Below the pieces are notes generated by a model, which was given only the letters and a program-made list of their open reading frames with translations, ran no database searches and was not told where the DNA came from. Position numbers and translations under genes: made by a program. This document shows positions 1-11,700 of a stretch of DNA of 64,000 nt, in pieces. Every line of letters begins with the position of its first letter. Position 1 is the stretch's first letter. Source of the stretch: Pterobdella sp. o SKG-2022 (lineage: Eukaryota; Annelida; Clitellata; Hirudinida; Piscicolidae). Location of the stretch: positions 13,972,776-14,036,775 of the forward strand of contig OZ038320.1 in assembly GCA_964035795.1 (NCBI GenBank), written 5' to 3'.

Positions 1-3000
1 AGACGAATAATCATCACGAACCTCATCCAATGTGGTGAACATAGTGGCATCCTGCAAACGTTAAAAATTCACTATGATTAGAGCAAAACGATTGATGGTT
101 TATATGAAAGAAACAAACACTAAGGTTTATTGAGAAACTTAATACACGAAGCTTTTCGTAAGAGTATCTTACGTTATCTATACACTAGATAATGTAAGAT
201 ACTCTTACGAAAAGCTTCGTGTATTAAGTTTCTCAATAAACTTTAGTGTTTGTTTCTATTAGATTGATTTTCGGCTATTTTACTTCAAGATTGATTGTTT
301 GATTGCCTAAATGTTATTTTTTTATCATAAAAACTATTTTCGCTTTTATTCAATTGTTAATTTATTTATTGTGTACCTCAGCAGTCAAAACCGAATGTTC
401 AAGATTATTACAATGAGCATACATGCAACGTAACTGATTTTCCAATAAAGGAAATGAAAGCACAAGTACTTCTCCATACCTGTGTTTCAATATAAAAAAA
501 TTAATAGGTAAAAATATTTAACACGTTATACAAGAGAGAGTTATCAAAACAATTACTCATTCATGAAACTTTCAGGCAATATATATATATATATATATTG
601 TAACGAAATTGCTCAAAAATATCAATGTTGAAAAACTAGACCTATTGTAGGGCTTAAAAAAACATAGTGCTGGGACCTCTGCTATTCGTTATATATATCA
701 ACGATGTTGATTTTGGGATAAAATCAAAAATATCAAAGTTTGCTGACGACACGAAACTGTGTGCAAAGGTCAACAATGAAATAGATGCGGAAGTACTAAG
801 ACTTGCTTTGGAACGGATATATAAGTAGTCTGAGGATTGGCAAATGTTTTTCAATATAGATAAATGCGAAGTAATGCACATGGGAAAAAAGAACAGGATC
901 TTTCAGTATCATTTGGGCAATCAAGAGCTACGATCGACAGAAGAAGAAAAAGATCTCGGAGTCATGATACACAAAAACATCGAGACAATGTACTGTCGCA
1001 GCGGCCAAAGCAAATCAAATACTTGGATTTATCAGAAGAACGGTGGTCAGCAGAGAGAAATCAATAATCATAAATTTGTGTAAGACTTTAGTTCGACCCC
1101 AGCTGGAATATTGTGTTCAGGCGTGAAGTCCAGATTTGCAAAAAGACAAGAACATTCTGGAAAAGGTACAGCGGAGAGCGACAAAGATGATCAAAGGACT
1201 CGAGAAACTTCAATACGAAGAAAGATTAAGAGAATGTGGACTGACAACTCTAGAAAAAAGAAGATGCAAAGGAGATTTAATACAAACCTATAAATCAATC
1301 ACCAGAAAAGAGGATACACCATTTACCAGATTCTTTCAACTGGAAACCAGAAAAGGCCTACGAGGACACAAATAAAAATTATTTAAGAAGACTGAAAGTC
1401 GAATCAAGCAGAGATTCTTCAGTAGCAAAGTGATAAACGCCTGGAATGAGCTTAGTGATGAGACAGCTTCCGTGGAAACAACCAACAATTTTAAAATCAA
1501 GATAGGCGAGCTAGGATATTAAATATATTTAGCAGTGGTTTTCACACAGACTCTAGTCTACTGAACCACTTTAAATTCAGTTATGTTAGGTTATAGTAAT
1601 TCTTTTATATACAACGTTGAAAAAATATTATAGGAATACATAAGGTGTTTACAAAATTAAAAATGTACAGATTGTCTAAATGAGACAAGCAATATAAAAT
1701 CGCCTTGTAATCTGAGATTTTTTCCTATTTATATAACAATTCAAGTGATAAGTAACATTGCCTTTTTTGTTTGAACAGTGAAATAAGAAGCGACAATAGA
1801 ACTTTATCTAGATGCTCAATCTGTTTCATTAGAACTTGTATCACTTCTGCAAAATAGCTCCATTTAATAACTTCATTTCATTAAAAGAAGACTGAACCTA
1901 AGGGTATGATGTGAGAATCTGGTAACAATGTATGTTTGAGATGAATTTTGGGTTTCTGTTTCGAGAAAGTATCAGATTATTTTAGAAACAAAATTAAATT
2001 TTTGATCAAACCTTTACTGTTTTTTCAAACTTGTTTGACTTCAAAAACTTCCCTATGCTTAAAATCAGTGAGATCACAACGAATGGATAGCTGAAGACAT
2101 TAAAAGACAACGAATTAAAATTTTAAATCAATTTTGTTAATAGTTTAAATTAGTTTTTTGCTATAATTTTGAATAGTTTCTTCTACTCGAATTTTTTTCC
2201 TCAAATATAGGCAGAAATATATATAACACAAAAATGAAGATATAAATTTACATGAATTCTATTTTTAAAATGAAATTAAATTTTAAAAAATTGATAAATT
2301 ATTAATACTAAAAAAACAATACAACTAATGAATGTGTTACCTTTGGTGTATTTCCTTTTCATTGAGCACAAAGCCATGCCACAGCACATTACGTAGATTC
2401 AAGGATGCTGGTGGCCCCATGAGCAACGTCAAAAGACTTAACTACAATCAAAAAAATGCAATGATACTCCTATATTTAAACATTGTTGATTCCATCAATA
2501 ATAAAAAAAATAGGAAACTATAAATATAGTGAGACAAAGTATGAAAGTAAATAAGAATGCATGGTGGCAGACACAAGAAGGAGGTAGAATGTCCTTCAAG
2601 AGGGGAATAATCAATGACAACTTTTGAGGATGATTTGTGCTGAAAGGCAAGAGCTGTCAATGAGATTTCATTGTTTTAGATCACCACACCAATAAAATTA
2701 TTCATGTTAATATCATGTATAATGTTTTTATTTTTTTAATAGCAGTTGAATTTCATGATTTCTTTGTATAACAAATGGAAAAAACGAATAGATTTAAAAA
2801 TTGTAATATATTTGAAAAAAAGTTGAAAAGTTTATACTTTCAACTGTATAAAATTAAAATAGGATTCATATTGAAAATTCTTATGAATTAAAATAAGAAT
2901 TATATTAGAAATTCAATTGAAATGATTCTTGTGAAAGCTTCTGACATTTCCCAAAGATTTCTCAAGCAGAGGTGTCAGCAACAAAAGGGAGTGAAGTTTC

Positions 3001-3529
3001 ACATACTTCTCCTCAGAAAACAATATTTGTATGCATCTTTCAAATGTCTATAAAAAGTGAATGATTAATTAAAAAAAGAATTATAATAAATTTTAAAAAG
3101 TATTTTCACATTTTTTGAATGTGTCCAAGAGTAACATGACTCATATTTCTGAATGAAAGTTAATTTGAAAGCATTTATTCTTTGGATATTCTTTTTATGA
3201 TGTGATAGGTCATTTGTACTTTTTAAAACTAGAAGCCTTTTTATGAAATGTTCGTTTACTTTATAAAATAATGGAGAAAACTTTAACATGGAAATGTACA
3301 GTAAATGCTTGTTGTGTGAAAGATATAGATCTAAAAATAATTAATTAGTATGAAAAAGATAAATTTTATTTTTAAAAATATAATTAACCTTTCAACTCTG
3401 TCGCATTATCTAGTTCAGTCCATAAAAATAAACCATCTTTATCCAAAAATTTATCAAAATCACTATTTCCAAATTCCTTGTCATTTTTTCTTCTTGGATC
3501 TTCATCATTCATATTTTTTTCGTGAACAC
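1..3529 (-). CDS. ERMARD: ERMARD-like (ER membrane-associated RNA degradation protein), partial
   Basis: Minus-strand exons: 3389-3529, 2946-3011, 2573-2653, 2341-2441 and 1-51, the last running off the window. The exon at 2341-2441 encodes GPPASLNLRNVLWHGF, which carries the RNxxxHG-type signature of the DUF4209/ERMARD family and closely resembles the vertebrate stretch as I remember it. The preceding exons give LLTPLLEKSLGN and LLKDIL, matching the LERALGDVF and LLRDLL positions upstream of that motif. The exon at 1-51 reads DATMFTTLDEVRDDYSS, like the TTLYTTFDQ region further downstream in ERMARD. The exon at 3389-3529 contains GLFLWTEL, near the FQW-containing N-terminal part. Family members are multi-pass ER proteins of poorly known function. 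The start codon and the exons between 2341 and 51 are unresolved; a possible one lies near 1760-1845 (minus). A LINE relic and a foldback element sit in the introns. Family call fairly firm, exon borders less so. Confidence 0.65.
110..256. repeat. Long foldback (inverted-repeat) element, copy 1
   Basis: Arms of about 63 bp (110-173 and 194-256) are almost perfectly complementary around a spacer of about 20 bp, so the strand can fold into one long hairpin. No coding capacity. Sequence features in the arm (CAAACACT near the end, AAGCTTTTCGTA near the centre) recur in the foldback at 17734-17924, which suggests a family of non-autonomous MITE-like elements. It lies in an intron of the ERMARD-like gene. 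Confidence 0.8.
655..1535 (+). mobile_element. Degraded LINE (jockey/CR1-type reverse transcriptase relic)
   Basis: Translated in shifting frames, this stretch reads as the C-terminal half of a non-LTR reverse transcriptase. LLFVIYINDVDFG and KFADDTKLCAKVNN (around 670-780) form the catalytic FADD box. DWQMFFNIDKCEVMHMGKK (837-893) follows, then EKDLGVMIHKN and LVRPQLEYCVQAWSPDLQKD (around 1090-1150), and the thumb-region tail ending near KIGELGY (1520). Several frameshifts and a stop break the frame, so it is dead. It lies in sense to the window and antisense to the surrounding ERMARD-like gene. The clade assignment rests on motif style only. Confidence 0.85.
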
Positions 3530-3829
3530 CTACAAAAATCTTGTAAACATTATTAGATAAATAAGTTTCTTTTTTAAAATAAGACATTTTGCAATTTCTA
3601 TTCGAAGTTTCAAATGTATTTGGACATTTAAACTAAAAGCAGATCTAGTTTAAATTAATTTGCAGAAAATGAAGTTTATTTAGAAAAAATAATATGCCAA
3701 TGAAAAAATTTAGCTCTAGTTTTTTATTTTAAAAAACAAATTTATATTTTGTTCATAAAGACAGCTTTTGTATCTTTGTTCTCATAGCACACTCCACATA
3801 TAATAACAAACTATACAACATAGAAAACT

Positions 3830-5020
3830 CAAGGTCTATAGGTATGAGTCTGATGATAACAATTGCAAATATATATATAAACTATACCATCCAGAAAGTC
3901 TTAAAACTAACAAAAAAACCTAACCCTACATGTCTATATGGATGACACCTTTGCAACAATCAAACAAAACTCTGTAAAAAACGCCCATATAAAATACTTG
4001 AAATGTCTCAACAGAAAACACTCATCTTTGAAATTCACGTTGAAACAGAAGAAAAAGATAAATTGCCATTTTTAGACTCACTCATAACAAGGGAAGAAAA
4101 TTGAAAATTATACTCAACAGTGTACAAAAGCAAGTCCAACACAGGCCTAACAATAAAAGCGAAATCTAATCAAGAGCCAAACACGTGGACAGGAATACTA
4201 AAAAAAGCATTATTCAGAGTCCATAAAATATGTTCAAAATAGTCTTATTTGAAAAAAAAATTGTTTTTTTACAAAAAAAGGTAAAGAAAATGGTTTCAAC
4301 AAAAAAAGAATATAATAATATAGTAGAAAATTATAGAAAAAAAAAGAATAATAGCGACAGATTGAGAACAAGAAAGACAAAATAATAAAAGTCACATGGG
4401 TATCTCTGCCATAAATATAAATTTTAAGCAACCAATTAAAAAAAGCTTTCACGGAAAATAATGTTGCCATACACTCATTCGAGCACAAGCTGGAAAACAT
4501 CTTATGCCCCAAGCAAAAAATCGACAAAATGCAAGAAAAAAAATTTTAGAATTTAAATTTCAATTGGAACCCCAAAAAAGTATATTTATGATAAAACTGT
4601 ATCACCCTAGCCTAAAATGAAACAACATAAGAATGGTGTTGAATCAAGTGTGAAGAACATATCAGTGGTCTGAGCAAATATGCAAGAAGCTAGAAAACAG
4701 GATGTATTTATTGGAAAAACCCAAAAATAATAAAAAATTTTTAAGAAAAAAACAAAAAAAGCTTATACAAAAACCTAAAAATAAGAAAGAACCTAGAAAT
4801 ATGAAAGCAAAGTTAAACCAAACATGGATACAATGATCCCCAACTGGCAGTAAAATCAAAGGCTTGGAATCCGCTTCTAAACATAATAAAAAAACTAAAG
4901 AAACGATAGTGAAAGGCAAAATGAGTACCATAGAAAGAAGATCAATAAATTCACAAAATCCTTTAAAATGAGTATTTACAAAAACTTTTTTAAAAAATAT
5001 TAACTTCACTCATAATATTC
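3830..5020 (+). mobile_element. Penelope-like element relic
   Basis: The segment at about 3930-4220 reads VYMDDTFATIKQNSV, SLKFTLKQ, CHFLDSLITREE and STVYKSKSNTGLT with breaks. These correspond to the YxDD catalytic box, the FLD motif and the VYRKxTxTG motif typical of Penelope-like reverse transcriptases. Downstream, 4440-4940 keeps NNVAIHSFEHKLENI and a Lys-rich stretch that resembles the remains of the C-terminal (GIY-YIG endonuclease) region, but no catalytic pair can be made out. Many stops and frameshifts are present. No intact ORF, and no terminal repeats were identified. Confidence 0.65.
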
Positions 5021-5085
5021 TATTCGATTTTTTCTTAACTATCTATGTTCATTTCTGTATACATATATCTGTATACCAGCTTCCG

Positions 5086-6203
5086 CTATACATGGCTTTT
5101 GTTGACTACAAAAAAGCGTTTGATGGTATAGGGCTTCAACTTTTACTAAAAAGTTTCAATTCCCAAGGCACCAGTAAAACATACATAAACATTATAAAAC
5201 ATCTCTACAGTAATGCAAAATCTGTTGTCAAAACCGAAATTGCCAGTAGATGCCTTAGGTTTAGAAGAGGCGTGTGGCAAGGCAATATTCTCTCCCATTC
5301 TGTTCAACATAGCTTTAAATAATGAAGTTATTAAAAAAATAGAGTGGGGTGATAAAGGTATTAATATTGATGGTGAATATCTTTCCCATCTACTGTATGC
5401 AGACGACTTAAATCTCTTCATATTCCGCCAACGAACTCCAAAGTATGTTAAAAGACATCAGTATAGAAAGCAATAAAATAGGTCTAACTATTAACACAGA
5501 CAAAACAAAAATCATGCGCAATTCAATTTACTGAAAATACAAACAATAAAAAAATTGAAAATACTGAAAAATACATATACCTAGGCCAATCAATAACAAA
5601 CAATCATGACCAAACAATAGAATTACATAAAAAACTAGTTTTGGGCAGGTCAGCTTTTGGCCGTTTCAAAAATATACTGGTAAATAAAAACCAGAAACAA
5701 AGAAAAGGATTTCTAAAGAAATCATTCTACCTACTAATGACCTACGGTTGCCAGACATGGCTGCTGAGTGACTCCAAACTAGAAGCACTCTGCATATCCC
5801 AGAGAAAAATGGCGCGAGCATTTCTAGGAATAACACTACTTTATAAAAAACCTTTCACCTGGATTCTTACTAAGAGAAATATCCGTGACATTAAAGATAC
5901 TGTCAGAGATAACCTATACCGATGGGCGGGGTATTTGGCAAGATTCACATATAACCGCTGGACACTTAGACTGACTCAATGGAATCCACGTGGAAACAAA
6001 AGAAGAAGAGCCAGACCAAAAACAAGATGGATGGTTCACTGAAAAAATACTATAGAGTCAACTGGATGACTGTGGCAAATGACAGAAAGCTGTGGAAAAT
6101 GTCGAGAGAGGGGTTTCTCCAACAGGAGGGAGGCGACATCAGTCACCAACTCTTAAAAAGCTCACCACTATACCGGAAAGAAGAAACTGCCAGTCTACCT
6201 TAG
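5086..6203 (+). mobile_element. Degraded LINE with reverse transcriptase C-terminal half
   Basis: The pieces are in three frames. MAFVDYKKAFDGI (5092) is the finger/palm box. Around 5390-5420 HLLYADDLNLFIF holds the catalytic YADD. 5470-5530 gives GLTINTDKTKIM. 5641-6042 is a 133-codon open stretch with TYGCQTWLLSDSKL, SQRKMARAFLGIT, YRWAGYLARFTYNRWTLR and GNKRRRARPKTRW, a tail widespread in animal LINEs annotated as endonuclease-reverse transcriptases. The final part (NWMTVANDRKLWKMSREGF) is in another frame. The upstream endonuclease half is absent, so this is a 5'-truncated, frameshifted copy. It abuts the Penelope-like relic on one side and the transposase relic on the other. Confidence 0.85.
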
Positions 6204-6219
6204 ATAAAAGGTAGGTTCA

Positions 6220-6745
6220 CGCAAACCAACTGAGAGAATTGGAAACACAAAACTCAGATAAGAACCTGGTTTTTCTCGATGAAGTCGGATTCTCGGTCGT
6301 ATCGAGACCTAAAAAAGGAAGAAGTTCAAAAGGGACTAGCTTTCACAGACGTCCCTGCTGCAAAATCTAGGAATATCTCAGCAGCCATGAATAGGTCCAG
6401 CTGATATTCCACAAAATTAATGACACAGCGATCAATGAAGAGGATTTAAAAAATTTTTTTTTGGAAATTAAAAGCGAGTTCCAAAACAAGGAAATCGTGA
6501 ACCCCATCTTCATCATGGACAACGCACGAATTCACCATTATAAAGGCTTGCATAATGACCCTATCATTGCTGAAATGGAAAAAAGATTCACCTCCCGCCG
6601 TATTCTCCATTTTTGAATCCCATAGAAAATATTTTTTCTGTGTGGAAAAACATGGTGATAAGAGCAGGTGCAAAGTCAGAAGCAAAGCTGAAAAAGATTA
6701 TATCATTAAGTGTTCTAGCAGAGAAATTATTAATGAATAAAAACT
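6220..6745 (+). mobile_element. Tc1/mariner-superfamily (DDE_3-type) transposase relic
   Basis: Conceptual translation gives NLVFLDEVGFSVVSRPKKGR (around 6265-6325), which holds the first catalytic Asp of a DDE transposase. It continues with KINDTAINEEDLKNFF, then FIMDNARIHHYKGL (6513-6550), the second Asp in its DNxxxH context, and SVWKNMVIRAGAKSEAKLKK (from about 6638). The LPPYSPFLNPIE box with the third acidic residue is eroded to fragments near 6600-6630. Multiple frame breaks mean it is inactive. Repeats just downstream may be its subterminal region. Confidence 0.75.
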
Positions 6746-6889
6746 TTTTCATTTTATAAGTTGTGCTTTTTAAATAGTTGAATTTTTTTTTTAAATTTTA
6801 TTTACTGGATAAAATAAAATTTTGAGCTTTCTTATAATTAATTTTTTAGTAATTTTCTAAAAATTCTTAAATACCTATTTTATTGTATT

Positions 6890-7015
6890 GCTTGCAAAGA
6901 TTATTTAATTGAAGGCAAAGATTATTTATTTGGACGAAGAATTATTGAATTCATCGCAAAGATTATCTGATTGGACGGGAAATTATTGTATTTTTTGCAA
7001 AGATTATTGTATAGG
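6890..7015. repeat. Irregular repeats with a GCAAAGATTAT core
   Basis: The core GCAAAGATTAT or a close variant occurs four times between 6893 and 7006, interleaved with TTGGACG(A/G)-type and GAATTATTGAATT/GAAATTATTGTATT-type words, giving an imperfect period of about 35-40 bp. The position immediately downstream of the DDE transposase relic suggests a subterminal transposase-binding array, but that is inference. Confidence 0.6.
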
Positions 7016-7019
7016 TCGT

Positions 7020-8790
7020 TAAACCCTATAATTGTTTATACTGGGTTGAGACCGATTTAAAAGTACCGCCACACAATGTTGGGGAGTATTTGCAAATGGA
7101 AAAAACTAAAGAATTTATTTGAAATAAAATGAATCTTTTCTAAATGTTAGATGACGAATCGAATTGGAGGCCTGGCATAATAGTTTGAATAGACGAGTTA
7201 GGGTAATTCATGATAAGTTAATTGGAAAATTAATATTAGAATAATCAAGTTTTAGTCTTAAATTAAGTGGTGTTTTACTAAAGAAGAAACGTAGATTATA
7301 TGAAAAATAAAATTTCAGGTTATATAATATAGTTATGCATTATGATAGGAACAATATGGATTTTTCAATTAATTTTAGTCATATAATAAGCTAATTTTGC
7401 AATATTTTTAGTAATTATTTCTATTTTTGTGAAATGTACGATAAAAATAAAATAGCTTAGTTCAATGATAAACTTTTCATCATCTTTCAAGCTATTTTAT
7501 AAGTAAATATGCTTATAATTTCAATAATATTATAAGGTTAAAATACATATAAGACCAAATAAAAATTAAGATCTATTCAGAGTGTTAAAAGTGTCCTCTA
7601 ATTTTCCATTAGCACCTGCTAATGCAAAAAAAATGTTTTTGAAAAAATATAGCAGTCTTATCTAAAAATATACCTTTTTAGTCAAATCAATTTGCGATTT
7701 TGACCTTTCCTTGAACGTAAAATGTTATTCGGTTTGGTATAAATAGAATTTTCTATCGTTAGTTCTTAAACTGAAACAATCTCTAAAATTCCCGAACATT
7801 AATTAGTATTTGAAAACAATGTTTAATCAAAAAGCACGTTTTCTTGTTCACGACGTGACCGTTCAAGCCCCTTGCCAAAATAACTTTTTCATTACCTGCA
7901 ACTTTAAGCAGAATGATCCAAAAAAGTCGTTCTTCTTCAAAGACTCTTCAAATTGAAGGAATATGGAGATAGGATATAAATTCTATTCTTTTCCAAAGCT
8001 AACTTCAGTTTTATGTTACAATCTTCAAACTTTTTATTTCCTAAATTTTCCTTGATATTACCTAACTATGATTATATTTGCTATAAAATGTCAATTTTTA
8101 AAGGTGACTCTTCAAAAACAATATCCTAGCAGACTTCAATCCTTATCAACAAAGCAAGATTTTTTTAATCCCATGTATTGGAGACACTTGTGGATTATTC
8201 CGATGCATGGTGGATTGTTGCTTCTTTAAACGTTGATTTTTTGTTTCATTGTCCAAACATGACAAACGGGTTATAATCCCGTGCTGATGAACAAAATTAT
8301 ATTATAATTTTTTCATCTTACATAAAAACATCCTTACAAGTGTTGAATCGAAAAAAACATGACTGGACTGAACACGTAAACTTTTCCTCCCTTGCATTTT
8401 AATTTATGTATATCGTTTATTTTGTTTTTGATTACACTAAAAAACAACCAAAATACGAGAAATCATGTTTCTATCGCATATCCACAGAATGTTCAGCGTG
8501 TCAGAATGGGATTCAAATTCTTTTTTTTATAGGCAAATTTTTATATATTGAGTGATAAATTTTTTTTTTTATAACTCGACCAGCAATTAAACTCAAACTG
8601 GAGTTTTACACAGCGCTGAAAACGTGCATAATTTTAAATATTTCGAATAGCATTTTTTATCAGAAACCTAAAATTCCACATCTACATTCATCATCATCAT
8701 TGAGGCCTTCCTGAAGCAAAATAAATTTGTCTGATATATATTTTTTGTATAAATTAACGGCATTATTTTGAATATTTGCAGCAAAACAAC
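7020..8790. other. AT-rich intergenic stretch, no gene seen
   Basis: I see no exon-like GC-rich island, splice-site pair or transposon coding motif here. A 45-codon open stretch starting at 7819 has no recognisable motif. Part of the right-hand end (8650-8790) is probably the 3' untranslated region of JMJD6, whose stop codon is at 8796-8798 on the minus strand. Confidence 0.5.
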
Positions 8791-8795
8791 ATAGA

Positions 8796-11700
8796 TCATC
8801 TCTTATACTTCTCATACGGATAACTGCTCTTAACCACGTCATCGGTACTTCTCCTGTAGCTTTCATAAGATGTTTTCGAAGATCTTTTATAATCATTATA
8901 CTTATCATTGCAGTTTTTATCATCAGAATAATTATTCTCTTTATATTTATTATCGTTTTGATATTTATTATCATGGGGGTATTTACTATCGTTGTTATAT
9001 TTATCGTATCTGTTGCTCGAATCAACTTGGCAGAGTCTCTTGCTTTGAGGAAGGACTTTAGTCTCGTTATCTTCAAGGCTTTTTTTAGTTTTTAAAAAAT
9101 TTTTGTTCATGTTGTCATCTTCAATGAAGTCGTCCAAAGAATCAGACCTAGTGAGAGATCCCTTAGTGTCATCATTGAAACCCTCGTTCTTGCCAAACTT
9201 GCTGTAGTGTTTCAACATGTGCAAATGAATACGGTCGAATCAATGAGAAATGTTTCAAAATTGGTGACAAACATAATAAAAATAAATTATTATTGATATG
9301 AAACTTGCAAAAAACGACATAAAAATTCAGGTATATAAACAATGTTTGCTTACAAATGTTGCAAAGCCTATATAGATAATATAAAATAAGAAAGATTGAA
9401 GTTTTTTAAAAGTATGTAAATTTAATTTATATGTATGGAGAAATGTAGTTTAAATGCAAGATTTTATACGAGAAGCTTTGTACTTTGAATGGAATGTTTA
9501 AAAACATCAATTTCTTTTTATGTATCTTTGGGCATATGTTGATTAAAAATATAAATAATAAATCAAGGAAGAAAACCTAATGTTTTTCTGTTCAGCTCTA
9601 TTCAAAGCATCTCCTCTATTATCAGCCAAATGAGTCTATGAAAAAAATTGAATGAGTGTAAAATTTAAGAAAATGATCCTTTTATCATTATCACTCAAAC
9701 TGAGCACAAACAATGCAACTATTTTGAACTTTTAATAACTTAGATATATTAATAATAACATAAATATTCATGAAAAATAATTACCATACCATTATAACTT
9801 CCAAAAAGATATAAAGCAATGATCTCAGTTCCTATGAAAATCTCGAAAAAAATGTCAAAAACAGCTGTAAGCTTATTTATTGGAAATTTCAAACAAACCC
9901 CATATTTGTTAGAATTCCTCTCTGCCTCACAAGGGTCATCATCGTCATCAGACAGCGAAAACCTACGAAATACTCCTATTATTGAGCATATAATCAAAAA
10001 TGAAGTTGATCTTAGACGTCAACCAAGTTCATATTTGTTTCAAAATTAGCAGTCCATATATCATTCAAAGCGAAATAACAAAGCGATTTTTAATATTAAA
10101 TTCTAAAATTTTATTTTTACTAATGATGAATATTAAAACATCGAGAATTTTGGAACCTGTCTAGACGAGACTGACTAACTGTGGAATCAGAGTCACTGTC
10201 ACTCTTGCTGCTGTCTGTGCTGCTGCTGCTACCTGTGAGGTCCGATACCGCCATTCAAAAAAGGTGAGTTGCAAGCGATTGACATTATACATAGTACTTA
10301 ATAATCAAATTTATTGACCCAACAATCACACAAAGACATTTTTTACCCCCATCTTCCGCCGTTAAATTGGGAACGTACCTTATTTTTATCATCAAACTGT
10401 TAGTATTGGTCTTAGGATGTTTTCGTTGCATATAAAGAACTTAAGGAAGCTAGCCTGATGAGAGCAGACTGATAAAACAGTCAGTGTGAAGTCGTCCAAA
10501 AAAATTATCTTGACAAGATTTTTACCCTGAAAGGGTAGCAGCACTAACAACTATCAGGCCTATACATTAGGACACTGAGTGTCTTTTATTGTCATGCCTT
10601 GGCAGGGACTTTTTAACGTCTTGCCCAAGACCACAAAAACATGCTAATATATACCGTAACAATTTTTAAAACTTTGACACATTTTAAAAAATATGAATAA
10701 GTATTAAAAAAAGTGTGAATCATCTTACTGCTGCAATCAGAGTAGCACTGATTCTTCAGTCTAGCAGCTATCACCTCGTCAGCCTTGCTTGCCAGGCTCG
10801 TGTCAATGATCTGAGTTGGAAAGATTTCAAATGCATTAGAGTGCTGTGGGACTTAAGATCATCAAAACATGTGAATTTTTTTGTTCATTGTAATGCTGGC
10901 AAATGATGGATTAGAATAGAATATCATAATATAAAAGCAGCAAAAAGTATCAGTGCCAAAACTAAAACTTTATTTAAAAATAAAATTGTTTGGTTAAAAT
11001 GCACTTTTCGGTTATAAATATATAAAACTGAAAAATATTCCACTTCTTATATTAGCAATTTTCACTAATAGATTGATGTTAAATAAAAAATAATGCCTAG
11101 GAGAAAATGAAGCAACCTTCAATCTTTTATGCCAGGCCTTGGTGAGTTTTGGTCTGTCTGATGATGATTATTTAAAGCTATTTATCTTTTCAAAAAATCA
11201 GTTAAAAATGTTAAAAATTTGTAAATAACTCGAGCTAATATTTTGAGTGAAAAAATAATTTTTTAAAAACCAATTAATCATAGTCGACTGGTGGATAGCT
11301 CAAGTTAAAAATTTTTGAGCAATAAAAAGATTGTGAAAACATTGGAACATTACAGCTTCAAAAACCAACAGTTATCGATAATTATATTTAAACTTCTCTT
11401 ATGACCCCACCAAAAGCCATTAAAACTAACTGGAAATGCATTTGTAGAAAACGAGGGAGAAGTTGGTGGTGTTGCAGAAGTTTTGAGTGACTGCGATAGT
11501 CATGTCTAGATTGATGACTACATGCCACCAGCCTGTAGGGCATCAGTCCTTTTATGTGGCTATCAAGTTACTTCACTTGTCTTATATATATACCTAATAT
11601 ATATATATCATAAATATCATCAGATTTTGTAACACTTCAAAAAGAAGCGAATTTTATATCTTGAAAAGCTATAATATTTAAAAATTTAAAGCTATTTTTA

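Noticed and set aside
7819..7956. 45-codon open frame starting at an ATG
   Set aside because: Too short, no recognisable motif, no splice sites of good quality around it.
8660..9076. Long alternative minus-strand frame rich in Ile/Asn
   Set aside because: It overlaps the last JMJD6 exon in another frame and is produced by its repetitive codons.
9819..10049. Open 76-codon plus-strand frame with a polySer stretch
   Set aside because: It is the antisense of the JMJD6 exon at 9899-9962 and its flank; the Ser run is the complement of the Asp codons.
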